A DNA stretch of 64,000 bases from Stigmatella aurantiaca DW4/3-1 (GTDB taxonomy: Bacteria; Myxococcota; Myxococcia; Myxococcales; Myxococcaceae). Position numbers and translations under genes: made by a program. Position 1 is the first letter of the stretch. The number at the start of each line of letters is the position of its first letter. The DNA lies in the NCBI RefSeq assembly GCF_000165485.1, contig NC_014623.1, forward strand, positions 7,830,893 through 7,894,892, given 5' to 3'. Below, piece by piece: positions 1-7,689 of the stretch. Under the pieces are notes generated by a model. It did no database searches, was not told where the DNA came from, and was given only the letters and a program-made list of their open reading frames with translations.

Positions 1-907
1 CGGCCGGACGCTGGCCCAGGGCCTGGACAAGACGAAGAGCCAGGGCTTCATGGCCCGCCTCAATGGCTTGTTCGGCCAGAACCGCCAGGTGGACGAGTCC
101 GTGCTGGCGGAGCTGGAGGAGATCCTCTTCACCGCCGACATCGGCGTGCGCACCGCGTCGAACCTGGTGGATCTGGCACGCGAGAAGCTCAAGCGCAACG
201 AGCTGAGCAACCCCGAGCGCATCAAGGCCCTCATCCGCGAGGAGGTGGCCCGCATCGTCGACCTGCCCGTGCCGCGCTCGCTGGAGGGCGGGGGCCCGCC
301 CCACGTGGTCATGGTGGTGGGCGTCAACGGCGCCGGCAAGACGACCACCATCGGCAAGCTGGCCGCCCAGCTCACCGGCCAGGGCAAGAAGGTCGTCCTC
401 GCCGCCGGCGACACCTTCCGCGCCGCCGCGACCGAGCAACTCGACGTGTGGGCCGAGCGCGCCCAGGCCGAGCTGGTCAAGGGCGAGGAGAACGGGGACC
501 CCGGGGCGGTGGTGTTCAACGCGGTGAAGCGGGCCCAGGAGATCGGCGCCCACGTCGTCATCGCGGACACGGCGGGACGGCTCCACACCAAGGCCCCCCT
601 CATGGAGGAGCTCAAGAAGGTCAAGCGCGTGCTGGGCAAGGCCCTGGAGGGCGCGCCCCACGAAGTGCTGTTGGTGCTCGACTCCACCAACGGCCAGAAC
701 GCCATCCAGCAGGCCAAGCAGTTCCACGAGGCGGTGGGCATCAACGCCATCGCGCTCACCAAGCTGGATGGCACCGCCAAGGGCGGCGTCATCATCGGCA
801 TCTGCGATGAGCTGAAGCTGCCCGTGGTCTGGGTGGGCGTCGGCGAGAAGATCTCCGACCTGCGCCGCTTCGAACCCCGGGACTTCGTGAAGGCGCTGTT
901 CGACTGA
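1..907 (+). CDS. ftsY: Signal recognition particle receptor FtsY (5' end outside window)
   Basis: FtsY is the membrane-associated SRP receptor GTPase that docks ribosome-SRP complexes at the inner membrane. The frame is already open at base 2, so the N-terminal part lies upstream; the ATG at base 50 is internal. The four-helix N domain is followed by the G domain with the P-loop GVNGAGKTTTIGKL, the DTFRAAA segment, the DTAGRL G3 motif, TKLDGTAKGG (G4) and a closing GVGEKISDLRRFEPRDFVKALF that is diagnostic of FtsY rather than Ffh, since no M domain follows. It converges on the M1 peptidase gene, with a GC-rich hairpin between and partly inside that gene's end. Confidence 0.97.
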   Translation, partial: GRTLAQGLDKTKSQGFMARLNGLFGQNRQVDESVLAELEEILFTADIGVRTASNLVDLAREKLKRNELSNPERIKALIREEVARIVDLPVPRSLEGGGPPHVVMVVGVNGAGKTTTIGKLAAQLTGQGKKVVLAAGDTFRAAATEQLDVWAERAQAELVKGEENGDPGAVVFNAVKRAQEIGAHVVIADTAGRLHTKAPLMEELKKVKRVLGKALEGAPHEVLLVLDSTNGQNAIQQAKQFHEAVGINAIALTKLDGTAKGGVIIGICDELKLPVVWVGVGEKISDLRRFEPRDFVKALFD

Positions 908-924
908 CGCCCGGCGGACGCGGC

Positions 925-950
925 GGGGCCCCTACGGGCTCAGGGGCCCC
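925..950. terminator. GC hairpin between ftsY and the M1 peptidase gene
   Basis: Two GGGGCCCC octamers (925-932 and 943-950) separated by 10 nt can form an 8-bp stem between the convergent genes. The left arm touches the stop codon of the minus-strand gene. There is no clear T-run on either side, so this is a candidate bidirectional terminator only. Confidence 0.35.
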
Positions 951-2698
951 AGGAAGTCCTCCAGCAGCTTCAGCGTCTCCTTGTCGAGCTGGGCGGCATC
1001 CACGCCCCCCATCAGGGCCCCCAGGCTCGGCTTGCCCAGATCCTCGTCGCCGTGGGTCTGCTCCCACCAGCGCTCCTGGAGACGGGCCAGCTCCCGCGCA
1101 TGCGCCGGGGCGGCCTTGCCCAGCTCGCGCGTGAAGCCATCCACGCGGGCCCACTTGTAGCGGTAGGTGTCCACGTACGTGCGCAGCGCGCGCTGGAACA
1201 CCTCCTCGCCCACCAACTTGCGCGCCTCATCGAACATCAACGGCGCCTTGCCATAGACGATGGCGCCGTACTCCATGGAGCTGGAGAACTGCTCGGTGGG
1301 CCGGTGCGCCGGGCCGTCCTCGCCCCCGGACATCCGATACAGGTGGTAGGCGGACACCAACGCCTCTGCCTTCAAGGCCGCGGCGGCGGGCTTGCCGTGG
1401 GCCCACTCGTAATAGAGCACCGCCGCGTACTGGGTGAGCGCCTCGTCGGCCACCGGATCCTGGATGGGGTCCGAGCCCACCAGGCCCGCGAAGTACTGGT
1501 GCCCCACCTCGTGCGCGACGGTGAACTCCACCGTGCGCTCCAGCGTCTTGGCCAGGTTGGCGAAAGGCCCACCGTCCATTCCGGCCCCGCCCATGGCGGA
1601 CAACCCCTTCAACATGTCCTGGAACATCTCGAAGCCCTGCACCCCCGCCAGGATGCTGTTCGGGTCCGTGACGCCCCGGTACAGCGAGCTGCCCACGGTG
1701 ATGAGCCCCTGGAACTCCATGCCGCCGGCCCCATCGGACAGCGGCGCCTCCACCACCCGGAAAGAGCGGTAGGGCAGCGGCCCGAGCCGCCGCTCGAACT
1801 CCGAGAGCGCGGAGGCGGTGTACTTCAGCACGCGCTTGCCCACCGCCGCGTCCTGGGCCGTGAAGACGCTCTCCACGGTGACGCCATTCACCGTGGTGGA
1901 GGCCTTCTGGTACCCGCGCGAGACGAACACCGGAAAGTCGCGCACCAGCGAAGCAGCGAAGGAGAAGCGCGAGCGGCCATCCTTGCCGGGCAGTTCGCCC
2001 AGGGCCTCTCCCGTGGCATGCACCTCCCACCCCGATGGCACCCCGATGGAGCCGAGCACGTTCGACGGCTCGTACAGCGCCAGGTCGCCAATGCCCGAGG
2101 GGCCCTCCCAGGGCTGACCGTCCTCATTCAGCGGGGGCATCATCGGCACCACCCCCACCAGGCTCAGGAAGTCCGCCGAGGCGGCGAAGGACCCATAGTC
2201 CCCCGCGGGCCCCGAAGCACCGATGGCGCCCAGCAGGGAGCCCGCGTTCTTCTTCCCCGGCGGCACCGTGGCCTGGAGTGCCACCTCGATCCGCACCACC
2301 GTGCCCGGCTCCGCGGGGGGCTCCAGGGGAATCCGGACCAGCGTCGGCTCGGGCCGCTCCAGCGCCACCGGCTGGCCGTTGAACCGGGCCTCCGAGAGCG
2401 TCACCCGCCGCCCGGACGCATTGGGCGTCACCCGCAGGAACAGCTCGGAGCGAGTCCGTCCCTTCACGGTCAACTCCACCTGCACCTTGCCCTTGACCTC
2501 CCGCTTCGCCGGGTCCGCGTCGAGCTGAATCCGGTAGAGCGGCAGTTCCTCCAAGGGCCCGAGTTGCTTGACGGCGCGCTCGCGCTCAGCGGGCTTGAGG
2601 TGCTGCAAACACAGTTGCACCTCCGGAGAGCTGCCCGCCAGAGCCGGGGCAGCCAGGAGCAGCGACAGAAGGGTCGACCACCTGAGAGCGCGCGCCAT
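932..2698 (-). CDS. Secreted M1-family (gluzincin) zinc metallopeptidase
   Basis: Predicted exported zinc aminopeptidase-like protein of 588 aa. The N-terminus is a clean Sec signal peptide (ARALRWSTLLSLLLAAPALAG). A beta-rich N-terminal domain follows, then a GGMEFQG segment in the place of the M1 GAMEN exopeptidase loop (about residue 325), then HEVGH (H396, E397, H400) with E419 exactly 18 residues after the second His, the HEXXH-X18-E zinc signature of M1. The C-terminal half is helical. It is shorter than full M1 aminopeptidases (about 850 aa), as often seen in bacterial secreted members. The altered GAMEN loop makes true aminopeptidase activity uncertain. It is divergent from the lipoprotein gene at 2752. 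Confidence 0.88.
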   Translation of the reverse strand: MARALRWSTLLSLLLAAPALAGSSPEVQLCLQHLKPAERERAVKQLGPLEELPLYRIQLDADPAKREVKGKVQVELTVKGRTRSELFLRVTPNASGRRVTLSEARFNGQPVALERPEPTLVRIPLEPPAEPGTVVRIEVALQATVPPGKKNAGSLLGAIGASGPAGDYGSFAASADFLSLVGVVPMMPPLNEDGQPWEGPSGIGDLALYEPSNVLGSIGVPSGWEVHATGEALGELPGKDGRSRFSFAASLVRDFPVFVSRGYQKASTTVNGVTVESVFTAQDAAVGKRVLKYTASALSEFERRLGPLPYRSFRVVEAPLSDGAGGMEFQGLITVGSSLYRGVTDPNSILAGVQGFEMFQDMLKGLSAMGGAGMDGGPFANLAKTLERTVEFTVAHEVGHQYFAGLVGSDPIQDPVADEALTQYAAVLYYEWAHGKPAAAALKAEALVSAYHLYRMSGGEDGPAHRPTEQFSSSMEYGAIVYGKAPLMFDEARKLVGEEVFQRALRTYVDTYRYKWARVDGFTRELGKAAPAHARELARLQERWWEQTHGDEDLGKPSLGALMGGVDAAQLDKETLKLLEDFLGPLSP

Positions 2699-2751
2699 GG
2701 GCCCATGCTAGTTGACCCCCGCCAAAACCGCTCGCTACAAGCCTGGAGGCC

Positions 2752-3339
2752 ATGACGCCTCGCAAACTCTTGCTGACCCTCGCCGCAGCATCCTTCCTGG
2801 CGTGCGTGAAACAGGTGCCACCCGCCCCTACACGGTCCAGCCCGCAGGCGGTGCCCCTGCTGAAGGAAACCGCGGAGCAGGAGACCGAGCAGTTCACGGC
2901 GCTGCGGGAGGACGTGGAGATCGACACGCGAGACTTCAGCCGCACCCCGCACGTGGTGGCCACGGGGGAGACGCCCCTGCTGCGCCTCGAAGGAGCCCGG
3001 GCGCGCCTGGCTGGCAATGCCGCGGGCACCCGTGGCTTCTCGGTGGATAACTTCATCCTGTTCGAAGTGCTCGATGAGAAAGACAAGGTGGTGAACCGGG
3101 CGGCGGTGGGCTTCACCGACAGCGTCCTCATCGGCAAGGAGCAGGTGGACAACGTGGGGCGCATGTCCTTCACCTTCGAGCCGGACGAGGTGGACCTCAC
3201 CGCCCTGCTTCCCGAGAGCGCCTCATTCAAGCTGCGCGCCACCGTGCTGGACTACTCGGGGTTGGGCCGGGTGAGCGACGTCTTCCTCCGGCTCGAGCCC
3301 CGAGGCCTCAGCCACGAGGATGACCTGCGCGGCCACTGA
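2752..3339 (+). CDS. Hypothetical lipoprotein
   Basis: A 195-aa protein starting with a lipoprotein signal peptide whose lipobox ends SFLAC (Cys about residue 18). The mature part has a short polar linker and then a beta-rich segment of about 130 residues with alternating hydrophobic residues. I do not recognise the family. It is divergently transcribed from the M1 peptidase with only about 50 bp between start codons, so the two probably share a promoter region. The downstream gene converges on it. Confidence 0.75.
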   Translation: MTPRKLLLTLAAASFLACVKQVPPAPTRSSPQAVPLLKETAEQETEQFTALREDVEIDTRDFSRTPHVVATGETPLLRLEGARARLAGNAAGTRGFSVDNFILFEVLDEKDKVVNRAAVGFTDSVLIGKEQVDNVGRMSFTFEPDEVDLTALLPESASFKLRATVLDYSGLGRVSDVFLRLEPRGLSHEDDLRGH

Positions 3340-3379
3340 GCCAGGACATTCCGGGTCCAGACGCCCACGGAGCGGGGAC

Positions 3380-4411
3380 TCACCCCACCTGGCGCAGGGA
3401 CTCGCGCCCGGCGCGAAGCTGCTCGTGGACGGCGTCGATCAAGCAGTCCGCGCGCAGGGGCCCTGACAGAAACTCCTGAGCCCCCAGGGCCCACGCCCGG
3501 TCCATGTCGCGAGAGCGGCCCGCCAGCAGCAGCCGGGCCTGGACCCCGCGCCGCTTCACGCTCTCCACGGATTGCAGCGGGGCCAGCACCACCGAGCACG
3601 CGCTCGCCTTGCGCACATCCTCGGTCCGCGCCACCTGCGCCTTCAGGCCCGCGCTGGCCAACAGCTCCATCAACCCCTGGGTGGCCTTGAGTCCCCAGCC
3701 ATACACCCACACCTCGGGCTCACGCGGCTTCGCCTTCCGCCGGCCCACGTCCACCCGTGTCATCTCGGGCTCGGTGGTCCGCGCCGCCACCGGAATGTCC
3801 TCCGTCAGGGGCTTCATCACCGGCAGCCCGTTCTTGAAGGTGTACGCCGACTCCCGGCGCCGGAGGAGCCCGTCGAGCATCAAGCACTCCGCGCGCTCCG
3901 TCACCAGCGGCAACTTCTCGTCGGCCTCGGGAAGAGGGATCGGATCCACTGGCCGCCGGGCATCTTGCAGGTGCGGGTAATAGAGCCGGTCGATGGCCTG
4001 GGAGATGGCGGCGTCGGTCGCCAGCAGCGTCACCACGCGCGTCTTGCCCGTGAGCCGGGCCACCTCGTCCAAGGCGACCGGATCCCCGGGCGCCGCGGTG
4101 GCCACCACCAGCACCGAGTCCCGAGGCCCTTCCTGACGCAGGGGAATCACCCGGCAGGACTCGGCGACCCGCACCGGCAAGACTTCGACCAGTTGGGGAT
4201 CCAGCATCTCGGCGTCCAGATCCACCATGGGCAACTGCGCCTGATTGGCCAGCAGCTCGAGCACCTGCTGCGCGGTGCAGAACCCCAGATCCACCACCAC
4301 CTGGCCCAGGGGCGTGCCCCACTTGTGGTGGAAGCCCAAGGCCGCGCGAAGCTGGAGTTCGTCCACGAGCCCCGCTGCTTGAAGCAGATCCCCCAGCCGT
4401 TTCTTCCGCAT
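3380..4411 (-). CDS. GspE/MshE N-terminal domain protein with degenerate receiver domain
   Basis: I place the start at the internal ATG at 4411 (MRKKRLGDLLQAAGLVDELQ) because a GCGAGGG ribosome site lies about 10 nt upstream and the fold begins there; the frame is open to 4495. Residues about 1-140 match the MshEN/T2SSE N-terminal domain (helical GDLL..G.. repeats, then PMVDLDAEMLDPQLVEVLP), which binds cyclic di-GMP in some family members. The last 110 residues have the receiver (REC) rhythm, but the acidic pocket, phospho-Asp, Thr and Lys positions are replaced (VWVYG, SVVLAPL, LLLAGR, FLSGPL), so this would be a pseudo-receiver. There is no ATPase domain. 343 aa; a likely regulatory or adaptor protein. 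Confidence 0.75.
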   Translation of the reverse strand: MRKKRLGDLLQAAGLVDELQLRAALGFHHKWGTPLGQVVVDLGFCTAQQVLELLANQAQLPMVDLDAEMLDPQLVEVLPVRVAESCRVIPLRQEGPRDSVLVVATAAPGDPVALDEVARLTGKTRVVTLLATDAAISQAIDRLYYPHLQDARRPVDPIPLPEADEKLPLVTERAECLMLDGLLRRRESAYTFKNGLPVMKPLTEDIPVAARTTEPEMTRVDVGRRKAKPREPEVWVYGWGLKATQGLMELLASAGLKAQVARTEDVRKASACSVVLAPLQSVESVKRRGVQARLLLAGRSRDMDRAWALGAQEFLSGPLRADCLIDAVHEQLRAGRESLRQVG

Positions 4412-4526
4412 AGACCGTGCCCTCGCGTGGTGATGTTGGGAGGACCCATTGCGTCCGGCGTGCCAGCCCCGGCACACGGGCCGGCCTTTCCCCACAAGGG
4501 GTTACACGCATGCGAAGGCCCCTGAG

Positions 4527-4567
4527 CTGGTGACGGCCGTCACCAGGCTGGTGACTCGGGTCACCAG
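4527..4567. promoter_or_regulatory. Tandem palindromic operator (two 20-bp sites, 21-bp period)
   Basis: CTGGTGACGGCCGTCACCAG at 4527-4546 is a perfect 20-bp palindrome. CTGGTGACTCGGGTCACCAG at 4548-4567 has the same arms around a different 4-nt centre. The centre-to-centre distance is 21 bp, two helical turns, so two dimers would bind the same DNA face. The pair lies between the divergent starts at 4411 and 4673. A TATACT hexamer at 4629-4634 could be the -10 of the rightward gene. The binding protein is unknown. Confidence 0.7.
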
Positions 4568-4672
4568 GCCACGGCCCAAACCCTCACACCCATTTCCTGG
4601 AAGACCGTGAAAGCCTTTTTTCCGAAGCTATACTCCGCGCCGCTCGGCCTTCGACCCTCAGGGAGTTTTTCC

Positions 4673-6163
4673 ATGTCAGCGTCTCATCTCCGCCAGGAGG
4701 GCTTTCAGCGGCTCCTGCCCGGCCTCACGGCCCTCCTCCTGCTCGGCGCGTGTGGCGTCACCGGTGAGCCCGAAGAGGCCTCGCTCGACACCCAGGAACA
4801 GCCACTGGCCCTGGTGGACACCTGGGCCGCGAAGGCCGCGCGCATCCAGCAGCGGGATCTCCAAGCCAACGTCCCGCTCAACCGCTGGCAGCGGCTGGGA
4901 ACCCATAACTCCCACGTCGCCACGACGTACACGAAGTGTGGCGCCGGGTTTTGCTACTACGTCCGCGCCAATCAGCACCGGAGCCTCTCGGCCCAGCTCG
5001 ACATGGGCATCCGGACCCTCATGCTGGATGTCTACGACTACGGCTGTCAGTGGGGCTGGGGGGTCTGCTTTGGCCACGAGGGCGAGCAATTCGTCCAATG
5101 GAGTGTCTCGCTCGAGGATGAGATCGCCCAGTGGATCAACACGCCTCAGAACCAGGACGAGGTGCTCTTCCTGATCCTCGAGGACTACTTCAACGACGAT
5201 GCCCGCAAGCGCCAGTTCTTCAGCGAGATTCGCTACCGCTTCGACCGGGATTACTGGCCCAACGCGAACACGCCGGTGGGGGTGACCTCGGGAGACCTGA
5301 TCTTCCGGCCTGTCGACAAGGAGCGCCTCTTCCCCTCGCGGTGGCCCACCCCGGCGGAGCTGGTCCAGCAGGGCAAGCGCATCGTCATCGCCGTCAAGGA
5401 CCGCTCGAAGTACGAGGTGTCCCTGAGCGCCGAGGGCTACGCGGGCCCCATGAAGGACTGGTTCTTCTCGGTCAACTCCGTGGGCTACCCCTCGGTGCAA
5501 TATCCCTGGTACAGCGCCAACTTCGCTCCGGCGTTCGATGGCGCGCGGTGTGGCTCGACGGACATCAAGGACGGCTCCGGCAACACCAGCCCCCTGGGCC
5601 TCCAGTTCACCCAGTTCGAAGAGCTGAAGATCTGCGATCACTTCGAGGCATGCTCGGGCCTGTACGACACGAGCCCCTTCAACAAGCGCCTCGACGTCAA
5701 GGCGGTCGTGGACTGCGGCTTCAGCGTGGCGATGGATCAGGCCGAGGGCGACCCCAGCTACACCGGGCAAGGCTACGACTACTACTCCCGCACCCTGAAG
5801 CAGGCCATCTGGAGCTTCGCCGAAGGCGAGCCCAACGATGCCGGCGGCAACGAGGATTGCGCGCAGATGACGCCGGGCGGCCGCTGGAATGACCTGTCCT
5901 GCACGGGCTCTTCGCGCCGCTATGCCTGCAAGAAGAAGGATGCCTCGTGCGATCCCGCCTCCTGCCCCTCGGACTTCTGGACCGTGTCGTCCTCCGCGGG
6001 CGTCTGGGCCAACGGCTCGACGGCTTGCCCACAGGGCTACGCCTTCGGCGTTCCGCAGAACGGCTACGAGAACCGGAAGCTGCGCGAGCGCATTGGCAAT
6101 GAGGACGTGTGGCTGAACTTCACGGATCGCGACGTGGAGGGGCGCTGGAAGATCGTCCCCTAG
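4673..6163 (+). CDS. Lipoprotein PI-PLC-like phosphodiesterase with C-type-lectin-like segments
   Basis: I chose the ATG at 4673 because CAGGGAG lies 7 nt upstream and a lipoprotein signal (LLLLGAC) follows; the frame is open to 4607. The catalytic region shows WQRLGTHNSH and LDMGIRTLMLDVYDY, then FGHEGE and a DEIAQWINTPQNQDEVLFL block, as in the PLC-X-like TIM-barrel family, which cleaves phosphodiester bonds in phospholipids. The C-terminal 130 residues contain the EPN...C...WND...C half of a C-type lectin domain, followed by a Cys-rich linker and a segment like the other half (CPQGYAFGVPQ...VWLNFTD...EGRW). Predicted extracytoplasmic. 496 aa; its 3' end overlaps the convergent tetR gene by 44 bp. 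Confidence 0.82.
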   Translation: MSASHLRQEGFQRLLPGLTALLLLGACGVTGEPEEASLDTQEQPLALVDTWAAKAARIQQRDLQANVPLNRWQRLGTHNSHVATTYTKCGAGFCYYVRANQHRSLSAQLDMGIRTLMLDVYDYGCQWGWGVCFGHEGEQFVQWSVSLEDEIAQWINTPQNQDEVLFLILEDYFNDDARKRQFFSEIRYRFDRDYWPNANTPVGVTSGDLIFRPVDKERLFPSRWPTPAELVQQGKRIVIAVKDRSKYEVSLSAEGYAGPMKDWFFSVNSVGYPSVQYPWYSANFAPAFDGARCGSTDIKDGSGNTSPLGLQFTQFEELKICDHFEACSGLYDTSPFNKRLDVKAVVDCGFSVAMDQAEGDPSYTGQGYDYYSRTLKQAIWSFAEGEPNDAGGNEDCAQMTPGGRWNDLSCTGSSRRYACKKKDASCDPASCPSDFWTVSSSAGVWANGSTACPQGYAFGVPQNGYENRKLRERIGNEDVWLNFTDRDVEGRWKIVP

Positions 6164-6761
6164 CCCGCGGCCGGGGCTGGACGCTCTGCCAGGCAATCCT
6201 GGGCAGGGTGGCGCGCATCCAGCCCGGGTCGAGCGGAGCCCCCGCCAGAAAGCGGCGGCAGGCCTCGTGGCTGGGGCCGAGGAGCACCACGTCGAGTTCC
6301 AGCGGCGTCCAGGCGGGCAACGTCCCGCCGGAGACGAAGCGGTGCAGGTGGAGGACGACGGGCGCCAGCATCTCGGCCTTCCGGGCCTGCAAGGCCTCCT
6401 GGGCGCCGGCATCGAACTCGAGTGCCGTCGCCTGGTACATGAAGCGCCCTTCGTCCGGATGGCCGAGAATCCACTCCAGATGGCCCTCCACGAGGGCCTC
6501 CACGGCGTCCTCCGCCTCCTCCGTCCGCACCACCCTGGCGGCCAGGTGCGCGAACAGACGCTCGAAGGTCCGCGTCAGCAAGGCGAGGGTCAGGCCCGGG
6601 AGCCCATCGAAGAGGTTGTAGACGCTCGACGGGCTCGCGCCCGCGGCCTTCCGGATCTCCTCGATGCCCGTGCCGAGCACCCCCCGCTCCACGAAGCACC
6701 GCAGCGCCGCGTCCAGGAGCGCCTCATGCCGTTTCATGCCGTCACGCCGAGTAGGCCCCAT
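6120..6761 (-). CDS. TetR/AcrR-family transcriptional regulator
   Basis: 213 aa with an N-terminal TetR helix-turn-helix (ALLDAALRCFVERGVLGTGI, then EEIRKAAGASPSSVYNLF), followed by a ligand-binding helical domain in which an ILGHPDEGRFMY stretch is visible. TetR proteins repress as dimers and release DNA on ligand binding. It is convergent with the phospholipase gene and divergent from the methyltransferase gene at 6835, with about 70 bp between them that could hold its operator. An alternative start is the in-frame ATG eight codons in. The ligand cannot be predicted. Confidence 0.9.
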   Translation of the reverse strand: MGPTRRDGMKRHEALLDAALRCFVERGVLGTGIEEIRKAAGASPSSVYNLFDGLPGLTLALLTRTFERLFAHLAARVVRTEEAEDAVEALVEGHLEWILGHPDEGRFMYQATALEFDAGAQEALQARKAEMLAPVVLHLHRFVSGGTLPAWTPLELDVVLLGPSHEACRRFLAGAPLDPGWMRATLPRIAWQSVQPRPRARGRSSSAPPRRDP

Positions 6762-6834
6762 GCCGCCCCTACCCTATGCGCGGCACGCTCCAGGATCGAC
6801 CGCCGCGCGGGCACCATGGCATCTTCCGCCGGCC

Positions 6835-7641
6835 ATGCATCGCCCCCTGACCCGGCTGTCTTCCGATGCCCCCCTGCTCCACCGGTTCATCCATTCGCTG
6901 GCGGACTGGCGCCTGAGCCCTCTGCCGACGTCCTGGAAGCTCGCCCACGGGCTGGTCAAGGCGCCCCGCTCCGCCACGGTCCTCGTCAACGGAGAGCACC
7001 CGCTGAGCCTGAGCCTGGATGCGCAGACCGAGTGGCGCATCTACCAGGGTGTGCATGAGCAGGCCGGCCTGTTCCTCGCCTCCCGGCTGGCGGCTTTCGG
7101 AGGTCTCTGCGTCGACCTGGGCGCCCACATCGGCCTGCACTCGGTGCTGCTGGCCTCGCTCGTGGGGCCCGGGGGCCGTGTCATCTCCTTCGAGCCTTCC
7201 CCCCCTGTTCGCGAGCGGCTTCTGGCCAACACCCGCGCGCTGCCCCAGGTGACGGTCCTTCCCTGGAACGAAGTCCGCAGCCTGGATGAGCTGCCCGAGG
7301 TGCGGACACCCCGCGCCATCGATCTGCTCCGGATCAACGGCGCGGGATGGGAGCCCAAGGTGTTCGAGGGCGCCCCGGAGCTGCTCCGCTCCCACCGCCT
7401 CCAGGCACTGCTCATGGAGGTAGGCCCTGGCTTCGTCCAGCCGGGCCTCCTGGTGCCGCTCTTCCCCCTGAAGCAGTACGCCCTCTTCAAGGTGCTCGTG
7501 CCGCCGTCACGCACCCACTGGCGGCTTCGGCCTGCCCTGGCCCCCGTGGACCTCCAGCGGGCGGACAACACGCGGTTCCACCTGCTGGCGATCCGCCGGG
7601 AATGCATTGGCCGGGTCGTGGACCTCATGGCCCGCGGATGA
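6835..7641 (+). CDS. FkbM-family methyltransferase-like protein
   Basis: 268 aa from the ATG at 6835; the frame is open upstream, but that part overlaps tetR and shows no domain. The Rossmann core is clear: LCVDLGAHIGLHSVLLA is the SAM-binding motif I and VISFEPSP is the post-I acidic motif. The FkbM signature normally reading KIDVEGAE is here LLRINGAGWEPKVFEGA, losing both acidic residues. The protein may therefore bind SAM without typical O-methyltransferase activity, or use another geometry. The substrate is unknown. The SDR gene follows after 48 bp and may be co-transcribed. Confidence 0.78.
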   Translation: MHRPLTRLSSDAPLLHRFIHSLADWRLSPLPTSWKLAHGLVKAPRSATVLVNGEHPLSLSLDAQTEWRIYQGVHEQAGLFLASRLAAFGGLCVDLGAHIGLHSVLLASLVGPGGRVISFEPSPPVRERLLANTRALPQVTVLPWNEVRSLDELPEVRTPRAIDLLRINGAGWEPKVFEGAPELLRSHRLQALLMEVGPGFVQPGLLVPLFPLKQYALFKVLVPPSRTHWRLRPALAPVDLQRADNTRFHLLAIRRECIGRVVDLMARG

Positions 7642-7662
7642 AGTTGGAATAAACTTCCACTT
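7641..7662. promoter_or_regulatory. AT-rich inverted repeat upstream of the SDR gene
   Basis: AAGTTGGAA and TTCCACTT form an 8-bp imperfect inverted repeat (one bulged T) around TAAAC, between the methyltransferase stop and the SDR start. It could be a repressor operator or a weak 3' hairpin. It stands out for its low GC. Confidence 0.3.
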
Positions 7663-7689
7663 GCGAGGGAGGCCTGTCAGGCTCGGGTC

